Positions 34,990-42,763 of a DNA stretch of 64,000 nt are shown here, in pieces. The stretch is from Flavobacterium sp. LHD-85 (GTDB taxonomy: Bacteria > Bacteroidota > Bacteroidia > Flavobacteriales > Flavobacteriaceae). The stretch covers positions 167,159 through 231,158 of the forward strand of contig NZ_JAVFVR010000015.1 in NCBI RefSeq assembly GCF_030929595.1, given 5' to 3'. Both the position numbers and the translations under genes were made by a program. A model generated the notes under the pieces. The model saw only the letters and a list, made by a program, of their open reading frames with translations. It had not been told where the DNA came from and did no database searches. How positions within the stretch are numbered: position 1 is the stretch's first letter; each line of letters opens with the position of its first letter.

Positions 34990-35775
34990 TTGTTTTTTCA
35001 ATTGTTTGTATTTGTTTAGCTGATCTTTATGTTTCACGCAGATTAAAAAAGTTCTAAGCAGATTCACGCAGATTTTTTTAAAATTAATCTGTTTAGATCT
35101 GCATAAATCTGCTAGATCTGCGTGAAAAAAGTATCTATCGAAAAAAGTTTTGCGCTTCTTAGTTGTTTGTGTTTGTTTAGCTGATCTTTATGTTTCACGC
35201 AGATTAAAAACGATCTAAGCAGATTCACGCAGATTTTTTTTAAAATTAATCTGTTTAGATCAGCTTAAATCAGCTTAAATCAGCGTGAAAAAAGTATCTA
35301 TCGAAAAAAGTTTTGCGCTTCTTAGTTGTTTGTGTTTGTTTAACTGGCTATTATGTTTCACACAGATTAAAAAAGTTCTAAGCAGATTCACGCAGATTTT
35401 TTTTAAATTAATCTGTTTAGATCTGCATAAATCTGCTAAATCTGCGTGAAAAAAGTATCTATCGAAATAAGTTTTACGCTTCTTAGTTGTTTGTGTTTGT
35501 TTAACTGGCTATTATGTTTCACACAGATTAAAAAAGTTCTAAGCAGATTCACGCAGATTTTTTTAAAATTAATCTGTTTAGATCAGCTTAAATCTGCTGA
35601 ATCTGCGTGAAAAAAGTATCTATCGAAATAAGTTTTGCGCTTCTTAGTTGTTTGTGTTTGTTTAACTGGCTATTATGTTTCACACAGATAAAAAAAGTTC
35701 TAAGCAGATTCACACAGATTTTTTTAAAATTAATCTGTTTAGATCTGCATAAATCTGCAAAATCTGCGTGAAATA
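34990..35775. repeat. Tandem array: five 161-bp units of the family-1 palindrome
   Basis: Units begin with GTTTCACGCAGATTAAA or close variants at 35031, 35192, 35355, 35516 and 35677; spacings are 161, 163, 161 and 161 bp. Each unit holds GTTCTAAGCAGATTCACGCAGATTTTTTT, AATTAATCTGTTTAGATC, an AAATCTGCGTGAAA right arm, then AGTATCTATCGAAA and CTTAGTTGTTTGTGTTTG as linker. Each unit can fold as a hairpin. Sequence flanking the array (34870-34990) shows no gene. The array is adjacent to the terminator of the pentose-phosphate operon. There are no spacers, so it is not a CRISPR. Confidence 0.92.
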
Positions 35776-35791
35776 AATATTATAAATAAAA

Positions 35792-35819
35792 AAGGTCTAC
35801 ACTTTTCAGCATAGACCTT
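35792..35819 (-). terminator. Intrinsic terminator of the gnd-zwf-pgl operon
   Basis: AAGGTCTA and TAGACCTT form a perfect 8-bp stem with a 12-nt loop. On the minus strand a U-rich run (TTTTTTATTTAT) follows. It lies 25 bp after the pgl stop. Confidence 0.85.
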
Positions 35820-35844
35820 AAATTATATGGAAATAAATAATTTC

Positions 35845-36561
35845 TTAGTTTGTTCCGGCAGCTACTTTATCCACCAAAAACAATAATTCACCAGAAACTG
35901 GTTTAATCAATTGCATTGGATATAATGTCGGATTGTATTCGCCAGTGGTTACTTCTTTCAAAGCATTGATTTTCTTTTCTCCAAAAGCCACGACAACAAT
36001 TTTTTCAGCTTTATTGATTAACGGAGCTGTAAGCGTGATACGATACATTTTTTGCGGAGCTAAATAATAAGCGTCAACCCATTTTGTTTGCTCTTCCAGA
36101 ACAGCTTCACCTGGAAAAAGAGAAGCCGTGTGCCCGTCGTCTCCCATTCCTAATAAGATCAGGTCAAATTTGCCTTCTTCGCCTAAAACTGTTCTGATAG
36201 ACTTTTCGTATTCAGCTGCATAATCCTCAGGTGTAACACCATCTTTGTACATTTCAAAAATGTTCTCTTGCGGAATAGGAACGTGGCTTAATAAAGTTGA
36301 ATAAGACATTTTTGCATTACTCAAATCATCGTTTAATGGCACCCATCTTTCATCTCCCCAAAAAATATAGACTTTACTCCAATCTATTTTACTTTTATAA
36401 GCATCAGAAGCCAATAATTTATAGATTCCTGCTGGAGAAGAACCTCCGGTAAGAACAGCTGTAAATTTGCCTTTTGCAGCAATCGCTTTCTGAGCCGATT
36501 CTACAAAAAGATCTGCTGCTTTAGTATTAATTTCGTCAATGTTATTATATATCTGTACCAT
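35845..36561 (-). CDS. pgl: 6-phosphogluconolactonase
   Basis: This 238-residue enzyme hydrolyses 6-phosphogluconolactone to 6-phosphogluconate in the oxidative pentose-phosphate pathway. It has the sugar-isomerase-like fold with VLTGGSSPAGIYKLL near the start, WSKVYIFWGDERWVP, and DLILLGMGDDGHTASLFPG, all family motifs. The ATG overlaps the end of zwf by 17 bp, so translation is probably coupled. It is the last gene of the operon and is followed by a terminator and the palindrome array. Confidence 0.95.
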   Translation of the reverse strand: MVQIYNNIDEINTKAADLFVESAQKAIAAKGKFTAVLTGGSSPAGIYKLLASDAYKSKIDWSKVYIFWGDERWVPLNDDLSNAKMSYSTLLSHVPIPQENIFEMYKDGVTPEDYAAEYEKSIRTVLGEEGKFDLILLGMGDDGHTASLFPGEAVLEEQTKWVDAYYLAPQKMYRITLTAPLINKAEKIVVVAFGEKKINALKEVTTGEYNPTLYPMQLIKPVSGELLFLVDKVAAGTN

Positions 36562-38083
36562 CTAAAACTTCTTCTTCTTTTTTAATGTTTTGTATATTCG
36601 GAATCCATTTATGCCCTTGGCGCGCCAATAATTCATCGGCTTCTTCTGGACCCCAGCTTCCTGCTTTGTAATTTGGGAAATTGGTTGGAGCAGTAGTTTT
36701 CCAAACCTGCTGAATTGTTTCAATCGCATCCCAAGCTTCTTCTACCTGATCCCAACGCATAAATAGAGTAGGATCTCCTGCTAAAGCATCGGCTAACAAA
36801 GTTTCGTAAGCTTCTGGCGACATGGTAGAACAAGAGAAATAATCAAAAACCATTTCGGCTGGTCGTAGCGACATTGATAAACCAGGTTTTTTGGTCATGA
36901 ACTGCAATTTGATGTCCATATCTGGCTGAATGTTAATAATCAGTCGGTTTGGAGTCATGCCTTCTTTTCCGTAAGAAAACGAAGAATGCGGCACTGGTTT
37001 GAACTGAATGATGATCGAAGACTGTTTTTCTTCCATTCTTTTTCCAGAACGCAGATAGAACGGAATTCCTTGCCATCTCCAGTTGTCCAGATAAATTTTC
37101 ATGGCAACATACGTTTCTGTATTAGAATCTGTTGCAATTCCTTTATCCTGGCGGTAACCTGGAACTGGTTTTCCGTTAATAGTTCCAGCGTCATACTGGC
37201 CTCTTACAATGTAATGGTCAACTTCTTCCGGTTTAATTCTTCGGATTGATTTCAGCACATCTGCTTTACGATTTCTAATGTCATCTGCCGCCAAAGAAGC
37301 AGGCGCTTCCATAGCCGTCATACATAAAATCTGAAACAAGTGATTCTGAATCATGTCTTTCAATGCGCCGACACCTTCATAGAATCCGCCGCGTTCTTCA
37401 ACGCCAACTTCTTCTGCAACGGTAATTTGCACGAAATCAATAAAATTACGGCTCCATAAAGGTTCAAACATCGAGTTTCCAAAACGGAAAGCCAAGATAT
37501 TCTGAACGGTTTCTTTTCCTAAATAATGGTCAATTCTATAAATCTGCTCTTCTTTGAAAGTCTGTGAAAGCATTTCATTCAACTCGATTGCAGAAGCTTT
37601 ATCATAACCAAAAGGTTTTTCAATAATAATGCGATCCTGTTTGGCATTCGCCGCAAGGCCAATTTTCTTGATATTGCTCGAAATGGTCGAAATAAAAGAT
37701 GGCGTAATCGAAAGGTAGAAAAGACGGTTTGAACGCTCGCCAAACTCCAAGTCTAAACTGTTTATTTTTTCGCTTAATCCCAGATATGATTCTTCTTTGT
37801 CGATATCAAGACTGTGATAGCTTATATGCGAAAGAAATTTTTGAGTTTCTGCATCAGAAAGCCCTTTTTTTCTAGAGAAAGTATTTAGGTTTTCTAAAAC
37901 ATAACTGCGAAATTCCTCATCACTTTTTTGAGCTCTACCAAGCGCAATAATCTGAAACTTCTCTGACATGCGGCCATCAAGGTACAGATTCTGAAAAGCC
38001 GGAAAGAGCTTTCTCTTTGCCAGATCTCCGGTTCCTCCAAAAATTACAATAATTGTCGGATTTATATTTTTGTTTTTAGTCAT
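36545..38083 (-). CDS. zwf: Glucose-6-phosphate 1-dehydrogenase
   Basis: This 512-residue enzyme oxidises glucose-6-phosphate to 6-phosphogluconolactone with NAD(P)+. The N-terminal dinucleotide motif is IIVIFGGTGDLAKRKLFPAF, the EKPFG block is present (RIIIEKPFGYDKASAIELN), and the active-site RIDHYLGKE motif is near 208. I chose the ATG at 38083 (MTKNKN). The frame extends to 38188 but would overlap gnd and has no family similarity there. It follows gnd by 31 bp and overlaps pgl by 17 bp; the order gnd-zwf-pgl suits coordinated expression of the oxidative branch. Confidence 0.95.
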   Translation of the reverse strand: MTKNKNINPTIIVIFGGTGDLAKRKLFPAFQNLYLDGRMSEKFQIIALGRAQKSDEEFRSYVLENLNTFSRKKGLSDAETQKFLSHISYHSLDIDKEESYLGLSEKINSLDLEFGERSNRLFYLSITPSFISTISSNIKKIGLAANAKQDRIIIEKPFGYDKASAIELNEMLSQTFKEEQIYRIDHYLGKETVQNILAFRFGNSMFEPLWSRNFIDFVQITVAEEVGVEERGGFYEGVGALKDMIQNHLFQILCMTAMEAPASLAADDIRNRKADVLKSIRRIKPEEVDHYIVRGQYDAGTINGKPVPGYRQDKGIATDSNTETYVAMKIYLDNWRWQGIPFYLRSGKRMEEKQSSIIIQFKPVPHSSFSYGKEGMTPNRLIINIQPDMDIKLQFMTKKPGLSMSLRPAEMVFDYFSCSTMSPEAYETLLADALAGDPTLFMRWDQVEEAWDAIETIQQVWKTTAPTNFPNYKAGSWGPEEADELLARQGHKWIPNIQNIKKEEEVLDGTDI

Positions 38084-38114
38084 TGTGTGTGGTTGTGTTG
38101 TTTTTTTAGTTGTC

Positions 38115-39524
38115 TTATTCAGCCCATTGGGTATGGAAAACGCCTTCTTTGTCGGTGCGCTCATAAGTGTGTGCCCCAAAGAAATCACGTTGTGCCTGAA
38201 TTAGATTTGTTGGCAGATTTGCAGATCTGTAAGCATCAAAATATGATAACGAATTCATTAATCCTGAAACTGGCAATCCTTTTTGAACCGCAAATTGAAT
38301 TACAGAACGCATTCCTGATTGGTTTTCGGTTAATTTTGAAGCAATTCCGTTATCCAAAAGCAAGTTTGGCAAATCTGATTTTGTAACGTATGCTTTTCTG
38401 AAATCTTCTAAAATGGTAGCACGAATAATACATCCGCCACGCCAGATTTTAGCAACTGTTTCTAAGTTTAATCCATAGTTGTATTCTTTAGAAGCGGTGT
38501 GAAGCTGCGCTAAACCTTGAGCATAAGTTACTACGATAGAAAAGAACAAAGCCGATTTTAAAGACGCAATAGCTTCGCTTTGAGAAACGTTTGTTTCATC
38601 AGCGTTCCAAACTAATTTTTTAGCAGCTTCAATTCTTTCTGGTTTTGTTTTAGACATATCGCGCATGTTAACCGCTGCGTCGATTGTTGGAACTGGAACT
38701 TGTAAGTCCATTGCATTTTGCGAAGTCCATTTTCCTGTTCCTTTAGATCTTGCCCAATCCGAAATTTTATTGATTAAAAGACCTCCGTCTGTATCTTCTT
38801 GTTTCAGAATTTTTCCTGTGATTTCAATCAGATATGATCTCAAATCATCGGTTTGATTCCATTCTTCAAAAGTTTTCTGAATCGTTGCATCATCTAGATT
38901 ATAACCTCTTTTCATTAAGTCATAAATCTCAGAGATTAATTGCATGATTCCGTATTCAATTCCGTTGTGAACCATTTTTACATAGTTTCCAGCAGAACCA
39001 TTTCCTAAATATTCTACGCAAGGTTCGCCGTCTACTTTTGCTGCAATCGCTTCAAAAATAGGTCGTAATCTTTCATAAGCTTTCTGATCTCCTCCTGGCA
39101 TCATAGCAGGACCGAAACGAGCGCCTTTTTCACCACCCGAAATTCCCATTCCGAAGAAGTGGATTCCTTTTTCAGACAATTCGATGAATCTTCTGTCAGT
39201 ATCAGTAAAATAAGTATTTCCACCGTCAATAATAATGTCTCCTTTGTCTAAGTGAGGCAATAAACTAGCGATAGCGCTGTCAACTGGTTTTCCCGCAGGA
39301 ACCAATAACATAATCGCTCTTGGCGGCTGAATAAGCTCCACAAAATGTTTTACATCTGTAGTTGCTTCAATAGTGTGATTGGCATCGGTTTCTTGTTGAA
39401 GAGAATTGACTTTTTCGGTGTCTAAGTCTAAACCTGCAGCCGCAAAGTTATGGCTGGCGATATTTAAAAGTAGGTTACGACCCATTACGCCGAGTCCTAC
39501 AATTCCAAAATCAAATTTGCTCAT
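38115..39524 (-). CDS. gnd: 6-phosphogluconate dehydrogenase, decarboxylating
   Basis: The enzyme (469 residues) converts 6-phosphogluconate to ribulose-5-phosphate and CO2, producing NADPH. Motifs are FGIVGLGVMGRNLLLNI (Rossmann), IIDGGNTYFTDT, GMGISGGEKGARFGPAMMPGG, and VKMVHNGIEYGIMQLISE, with the catalytic Lys/Glu region around VKMVHNGIEYG. The start at 39524 (ATG, MSKFDF) is used; a TTG three codons upstream is possible but less likely. It is the first gene of the operon, with about 520 bp of noncoding sequence upstream that includes a family-3 repeat. Confidence 0.95.
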   Translation of the reverse strand: MSKFDFGIVGLGVMGRNLLLNIASHNFAAAGLDLDTEKVNSLQQETDANHTIEATTDVKHFVELIQPPRAIMLLVPAGKPVDSAIASLLPHLDKGDIIIDGGNTYFTDTDRRFIELSEKGIHFFGMGISGGEKGARFGPAMMPGGDQKAYERLRPIFEAIAAKVDGEPCVEYLGNGSAGNYVKMVHNGIEYGIMQLISEIYDLMKRGYNLDDATIQKTFEEWNQTDDLRSYLIEITGKILKQEDTDGGLLINKISDWARSKGTGKWTSQNAMDLQVPVPTIDAAVNMRDMSKTKPERIEAAKKLVWNADETNVSQSEAIASLKSALFFSIVVTYAQGLAQLHTASKEYNYGLNLETVAKIWRGGCIIRATILEDFRKAYVTKSDLPNLLLDNGIASKLTENQSGMRSVIQFAVQKGLPVSGLMNSLSYFDAYRSANLPTNLIQAQRDFFGAHTYERTDKEGVFHTQWAE

Positions 39525-39882
39525 AGTTTTCAATTAACTAAATTATTAGAAGAATGTTTTTGCAGCAAAAAGTAAGAGAAAGTTTGGTAATTCTTTTTCA
39601 TTCAATGTTTTGCCAAAAAACAATGGTTATTTTAATCTTACATTTCAAAATGTAGAGCGCTAAGTTAGAGAAAAATGCTGAAAAATAAGGGGTAAAATCG
39701 TTCACTTTTGGTCTTTATTGTGATACTTTTTATGTGTAAAAATTACGCTTATTATAGCTGTTTTTCAACTAAATCGTTGTAATACTGGAAATCATTTTTA
39801 AGAGCTCGTGATTTCTTCTCTATGCAATTTTTTCTCAATTGTTTAAACTTTGTCAAAGTTGACTTCGTGTTGAAATAATTTT

Positions 39883-40022
39883 TAATACATAGAAACATAG
39901 TTTAAGATTGTGAGTAAAGGCGTTTCACCGACATCAATTCACATAGTAACGATGTGTTAGAAACTAGCTTCTTTTGTTATTCTTTTTTAAATAGCTATTA
40001 TAACTATGTTTCTATGTGTTTA
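39883..40022. repeat. Dispersed repeat family 3, copy 2 (inverted)
   Basis: TAATACATAGAAACATAG at one end and CTATGTTTCTATGTGTT at the other are inverted complements. Inside are AAAGGCGTTTCACC and GATGTGTTAGAAACTAGCTTC, the reverse complement of blocks at 25982-26168. The rest of the 518-bp gap between gnd and the HxlR gene (39525-39882) is AT-rich with no gene found. Confidence 0.78.
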
Positions 40023-40042
40023 GAACTTTACAGTTTCTATAA

Positions 40043-40378
40043 TTAGGAGTTTTGAATAATTTCCTTTCGATGCGATTTTCCCCATTTAATCATTTCTTCA
40101 ATCACAGGACCAAACGATTTGCAATAAGGAGTCGATTCGTATTTGACCTGAATTTCGGCATCGCGGTCTTCGGTTCTTTTAATGAGCATATTCAATTCCA
40201 TTTCTTTGAGTTCTCGCGAAAGCATTCTAGTAGTAATTCCCGGAATACTGCGTTCGATTTCCCTGAAACGATGATTTCCGTTGCAGATTGAATTGATGAT
40301 GGGCAAACGCCACTTTCCGCCCAAAACATGCAATGTGTCCTGAAGTGCCTGTACTTCTTCCTTCTGGTTTCTTTCCAT
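40043..40378 (-). CDS. HxlR-family transcriptional regulator
   Basis: This 111-residue winged-helix protein carries the HxlR core: LQDTLHVLGGKWRLPIINSICNGNHRFREIERSIPGITTRMLSRELKEMELNMLIKRT and YESTPYCKSFGPVIEEMIKWGKSH. I take the ATG at 40378 (MERNQKEE); the frame extends to a TTG at 40387. Many HxlR proteins respond to quinones, electrophiles or hypochlorite. It is divergent from an SDR gene with 323 bp between, the standard HxlR/oxidoreductase pair, and probably represses it. Confidence 0.92.
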   Translation of the reverse strand: MERNQKEEVQALQDTLHVLGGKWRLPIINSICNGNHRFREIERSIPGITTRMLSRELKEMELNMLIKRTEDRDAEIQVKYESTPYCKSFGPVIEEMIKWGKSHRKEIIQNS

Positions 40379-40701
40379 AGTACTCAATTTTTATCAAAGT
40401 TTTTCTGCCACGAATTGCTTCGCCTATTCGCTGTCGCTCGAGGCACGAATTTTTTTCAAAGCTTTCCCCACGAATTATATTGATATTCAATCAATCTAAT
40501 GCGTGTAATTAATCACATTTTTCGACATAGATTATAAAAATAAATTCGTGAATTACTTCGTCTGTCCCTTCGGTCGAGTCGTGGCTATAATTTTTTCCAT
40601 TGCAAAGGTTAAAATTAGTTTGGTATACTCCATGATACTGGTTACAAAGTTATACCAATTTGAATTTAAATTTGCCAAATAAATTTTAAATAATCAGAAA
40701 G
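40379..40701. other. Divergent promoter region, no gene seen
   Basis: This 323-bp region separates the HxlR and SDR genes. It contains GCCTATTCGCTGTCGCTCGAGGCACGAATT, a CCACGAATT-type short repeat that is also seen as GCCACGAATTAC at 63720, and a second segment around TCTGTCCCTTCGGTCGAGTCGTGG. No strong palindromic operator is obvious. I see no coding potential. Confidence 0.6.
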
Positions 40702-41445
40702 ATGAAAAATCTAAAAAATAAAACAGCCGTCATCACAGGTGGAAACAGCGGAATAGGTTACGCAACAGCCAAACAATTAAAAGAGCAAGGCGCCAACGTA
40801 ATTATTACAGGAAGAAGAAAAGAAGCTATAGAAAAAGCAGCCTTAGAACTAGGCGTTACCGCCATCACAGCAGACCAATCTAATATTTCGGATATAGAAA
40901 AACTAGCTACTCAAGTAAAAACCGATTTCAGTTCGGTTGATATTTTGTTTATCAATGCGGGAATCGCGGGTTTAGGAACCATCGAACAAACCACAGAAGA
41001 ATTGTACGACAGCATTATGAATGTGAATCTAAAAGGCGCTTTTTTTACTTTAAGCAAATTCATCCCGATTCTGAAAGACGGCGCTTCAGTAGTATTTCTT
41101 TCTTCGAATACTGCAAGTATGCCAGGTCCGGGATCTTCGGTTTATTCAGCGAGTAAAACAGCTTTGAATTCGTTTATGAGATCGGCGGCTTTAGAATTAG
41201 CGCCAAGAAAGATTCGTGTCAATTCGGTTAGCCCAGGACCAACCCAAACCGAAGTTATGAACAAAGTAGGCCTAGACGAAACCACCGTAAAAGGGATTAT
41301 GGATGTCGTAGTAGAAAAAGTCCCACTAAAACAAATGGGAAGGGCAGAAGATGTGGCTAAGATGGTTTCTTATCTAAGTAGTGAGGCTGCGGTTTTTATG
41401 ACTGGTGCTGATGTTATTATGGATGGGGGGATGAGTTTGGGGTGA
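40702..41445 (+). CDS. SDR-family oxidoreductase
   Basis: This 247-residue short-chain dehydrogenase is classical: TAVITGGNSGIGYATAKQLKEQGANVIITGRR (TGxxxGxG cofactor loop), NAG motif in FINAGIAGLGT, catalytic SSNTASMPGPGSSVYSASK with the YxxxK (Y151-x3-K155 region), and a PG motif SPGPTQTEV. It reduces or oxidises a carbonyl or alcohol substrate with NAD(P)H. The HxlR gene upstream is divergent and the probable regulator. It is followed by a strong hairpin terminator. Confidence 0.93.
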   Translation: MKNLKNKTAVITGGNSGIGYATAKQLKEQGANVIITGRRKEAIEKAALELGVTAITADQSNISDIEKLATQVKTDFSSVDILFINAGIAGLGTIEQTTEELYDSIMNVNLKGAFFTLSKFIPILKDGASVVFLSSNTASMPGPGSSVYSASKTALNSFMRSAALELAPRKIRVNSVSPGPTQTEVMNKVGLDETTVKGIMDVVVEKVPLKQMGRAEDVAKMVSYLSSEAAVFMTGADVIMDGGMSLG

Positions 41446-41463
41446 TATATTCTTTAAATGACA

Positions 41464-41495
41464 AAAGAGCTTGCAGTCTAGAATGCAAGCTCTTT
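41464..41495. terminator. Strong bidirectional terminator
   Basis: AAAGAGCTTGCA and TGCAAGCTCTTT are perfect 12-bp inverted arms around GTCTAGAA. A T-rich run follows on each strand. It lies between the SDR and McrC stop codons, which converge here. Confidence 0.92.
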
Positions 41496-41508
41496 CTTTT
41501 ATAAAACT

Positions 41509-42762
41509 TTATTTTGTACTGGCAAATTGTTTAATAATTCTTCTAATTTCTTCTTGCCATTTTAATACTTCATCTTCTACATTAATCAAAACAACACTGC
41601 ATATTTTACTATCATGTTTGCCATCTTTTTTTAGATATACTCCCGCTTTACTATTTTTATTATCTCCTGGATAAACTAAAGCTACTTTATTAGCATCATA
41701 ATATTCATGATAGACATACATTTGTCTTAAGTCATCTGGAGAAGGATTAAAACCATTTAGATTTTTCCATTTTGTATCTAATACAATATTTCCATCATAA
41801 GTTTCAATAAAGATATCTGGTTTCATTGCAGTTCTTCTGCCATTTTCAGGTTTCCAAAAAAACTTTGACGATTGCGCTTTTATTTTAATGAAATCAGTTG
41901 TATTTTTCTTTAAGCTCGCATATATAAATTGTTCCCATAAAAGATTCATATCAAACATCAGAGCCAAGACATGATTTTTTCCTTTGCTTACATCTGGATG
42001 ATATTTAAGAAGTAATAACTTTGCAATTTCAATGGCTTTTTGATAATGCTTGTTTTTTCTATTGTATATTAATTTTTCAAAAGTAGAATCTGAAACTTTT
42101 ATATCTGGCATTTCAGGAAAATTCAATAATAAAACACCAATTCGACTGTGTAAATCATTATTGCTATTGATTTGTTTTAGTAATCTTAAAGCTTTATAAA
42201 TAATGAAATGTAAAGTGTGTTCAACATCATATATGGAATGACGAACATAAAAACGTTCTTTATGAATTAGATTTTGTTGAATGTGTTTGCTAAACTGTAA
42301 ACTCCCTTTTAAAGTAGTAATATTTTCTTCTTTTTTTCTATATTTTTTGACCAATCCATTATGGAATAGATATTCTACTTCTTTAATAAATAGTTCAAAA
42401 TATAAATCAAGAATAGTATTGGGCTTTATTTTTAGGTTGCTGCTACTTGTAGATTTTATATCAAAACTTCCCACAGTCCTTAACATTCCAATTAATAAAT
42501 TACGCCATTTTTTGTCTTCTTCTTTTGAGTGAGGAATTTTGTCTGCCTTTGGCAATACTTCTATTAATGTATTACCAACTTGAATAACACCAACGTGTTC
42601 ATTAAATTGAACGCCATTGTAGACCAATTTATAAAAAGGTTTGCCATTACCATAATAACGTTCTAAAGCTTCAAATTGATCTTTGGTGATTTTCTTTTCA
42701 CCTTTATCAAAACGAAGAGTTTCATGTTCAAATACGACAATATTTTCTTTTATTCCAGCCAA
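41509..42762 (-). CDS. mcrC: McrC-type restriction endonuclease subunit
   Basis: This 417-residue protein is the nuclease subunit of a McrBC-like system. The PD-(D/E)xK core is visible as KPDIFIE (314-320), then D329-T-K-W-K with the catalytic lysines, and QMYVYHEYY follows. The N-terminal region (IQVGNTLIEVLPK) contacts McrB in the known system. The frame opens with TTG at 42762 and has no upstream ATG (a stop is at 42774), while the next internal ATG would remove an essential strand; so a TTG start is likely. It starts 2 bp from the mcrB stop, giving tight coupling. McrBC cleaves methylated or otherwise modified DNA. Confidence 0.88.
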   Translation of the reverse strand: MAGIKENIVVFEHETLRFDKGEKKITKDQFEALERYYGNGKPFYKLVYNGVQFNEHVGVIQVGNTLIEVLPKADKIPHSKEEDKKWRNLLIGMLRTVGSFDIKSTSSSNLKIKPNTILDLYFELFIKEVEYLFHNGLVKKYRKKEENITTLKGSLQFSKHIQQNLIHKERFYVRHSIYDVEHTLHFIIYKALRLLKQINSNNDLHSRIGVLLLNFPEMPDIKVSDSTFEKLIYNRKNKHYQKAIEIAKLLLLKYHPDVSKGKNHVLALMFDMNLLWEQFIYASLKKNTTDFIKIKAQSSKFFWKPENGRRTAMKPDIFIETYDGNIVLDTKWKNLNGFNPSPDDLRQMYVYHEYYDANKVALVYPGDNKNSKAGVYLKKDGKHDSKICSVVLINVEDEVLKWQEEIRRIIKQFASTK

Positions 42763-42763
42763 A

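Noticed and set aside
35031..35775. Possible CRISPR array
   Set aside because: The units are about 161 bp, nearly identical along their whole length, and have no unique spacers; no cas gene is near.
38084..38188. N-terminal extension of zwf
   Set aside because: It would overlap gnd and does not resemble other G6PDH N-termini.
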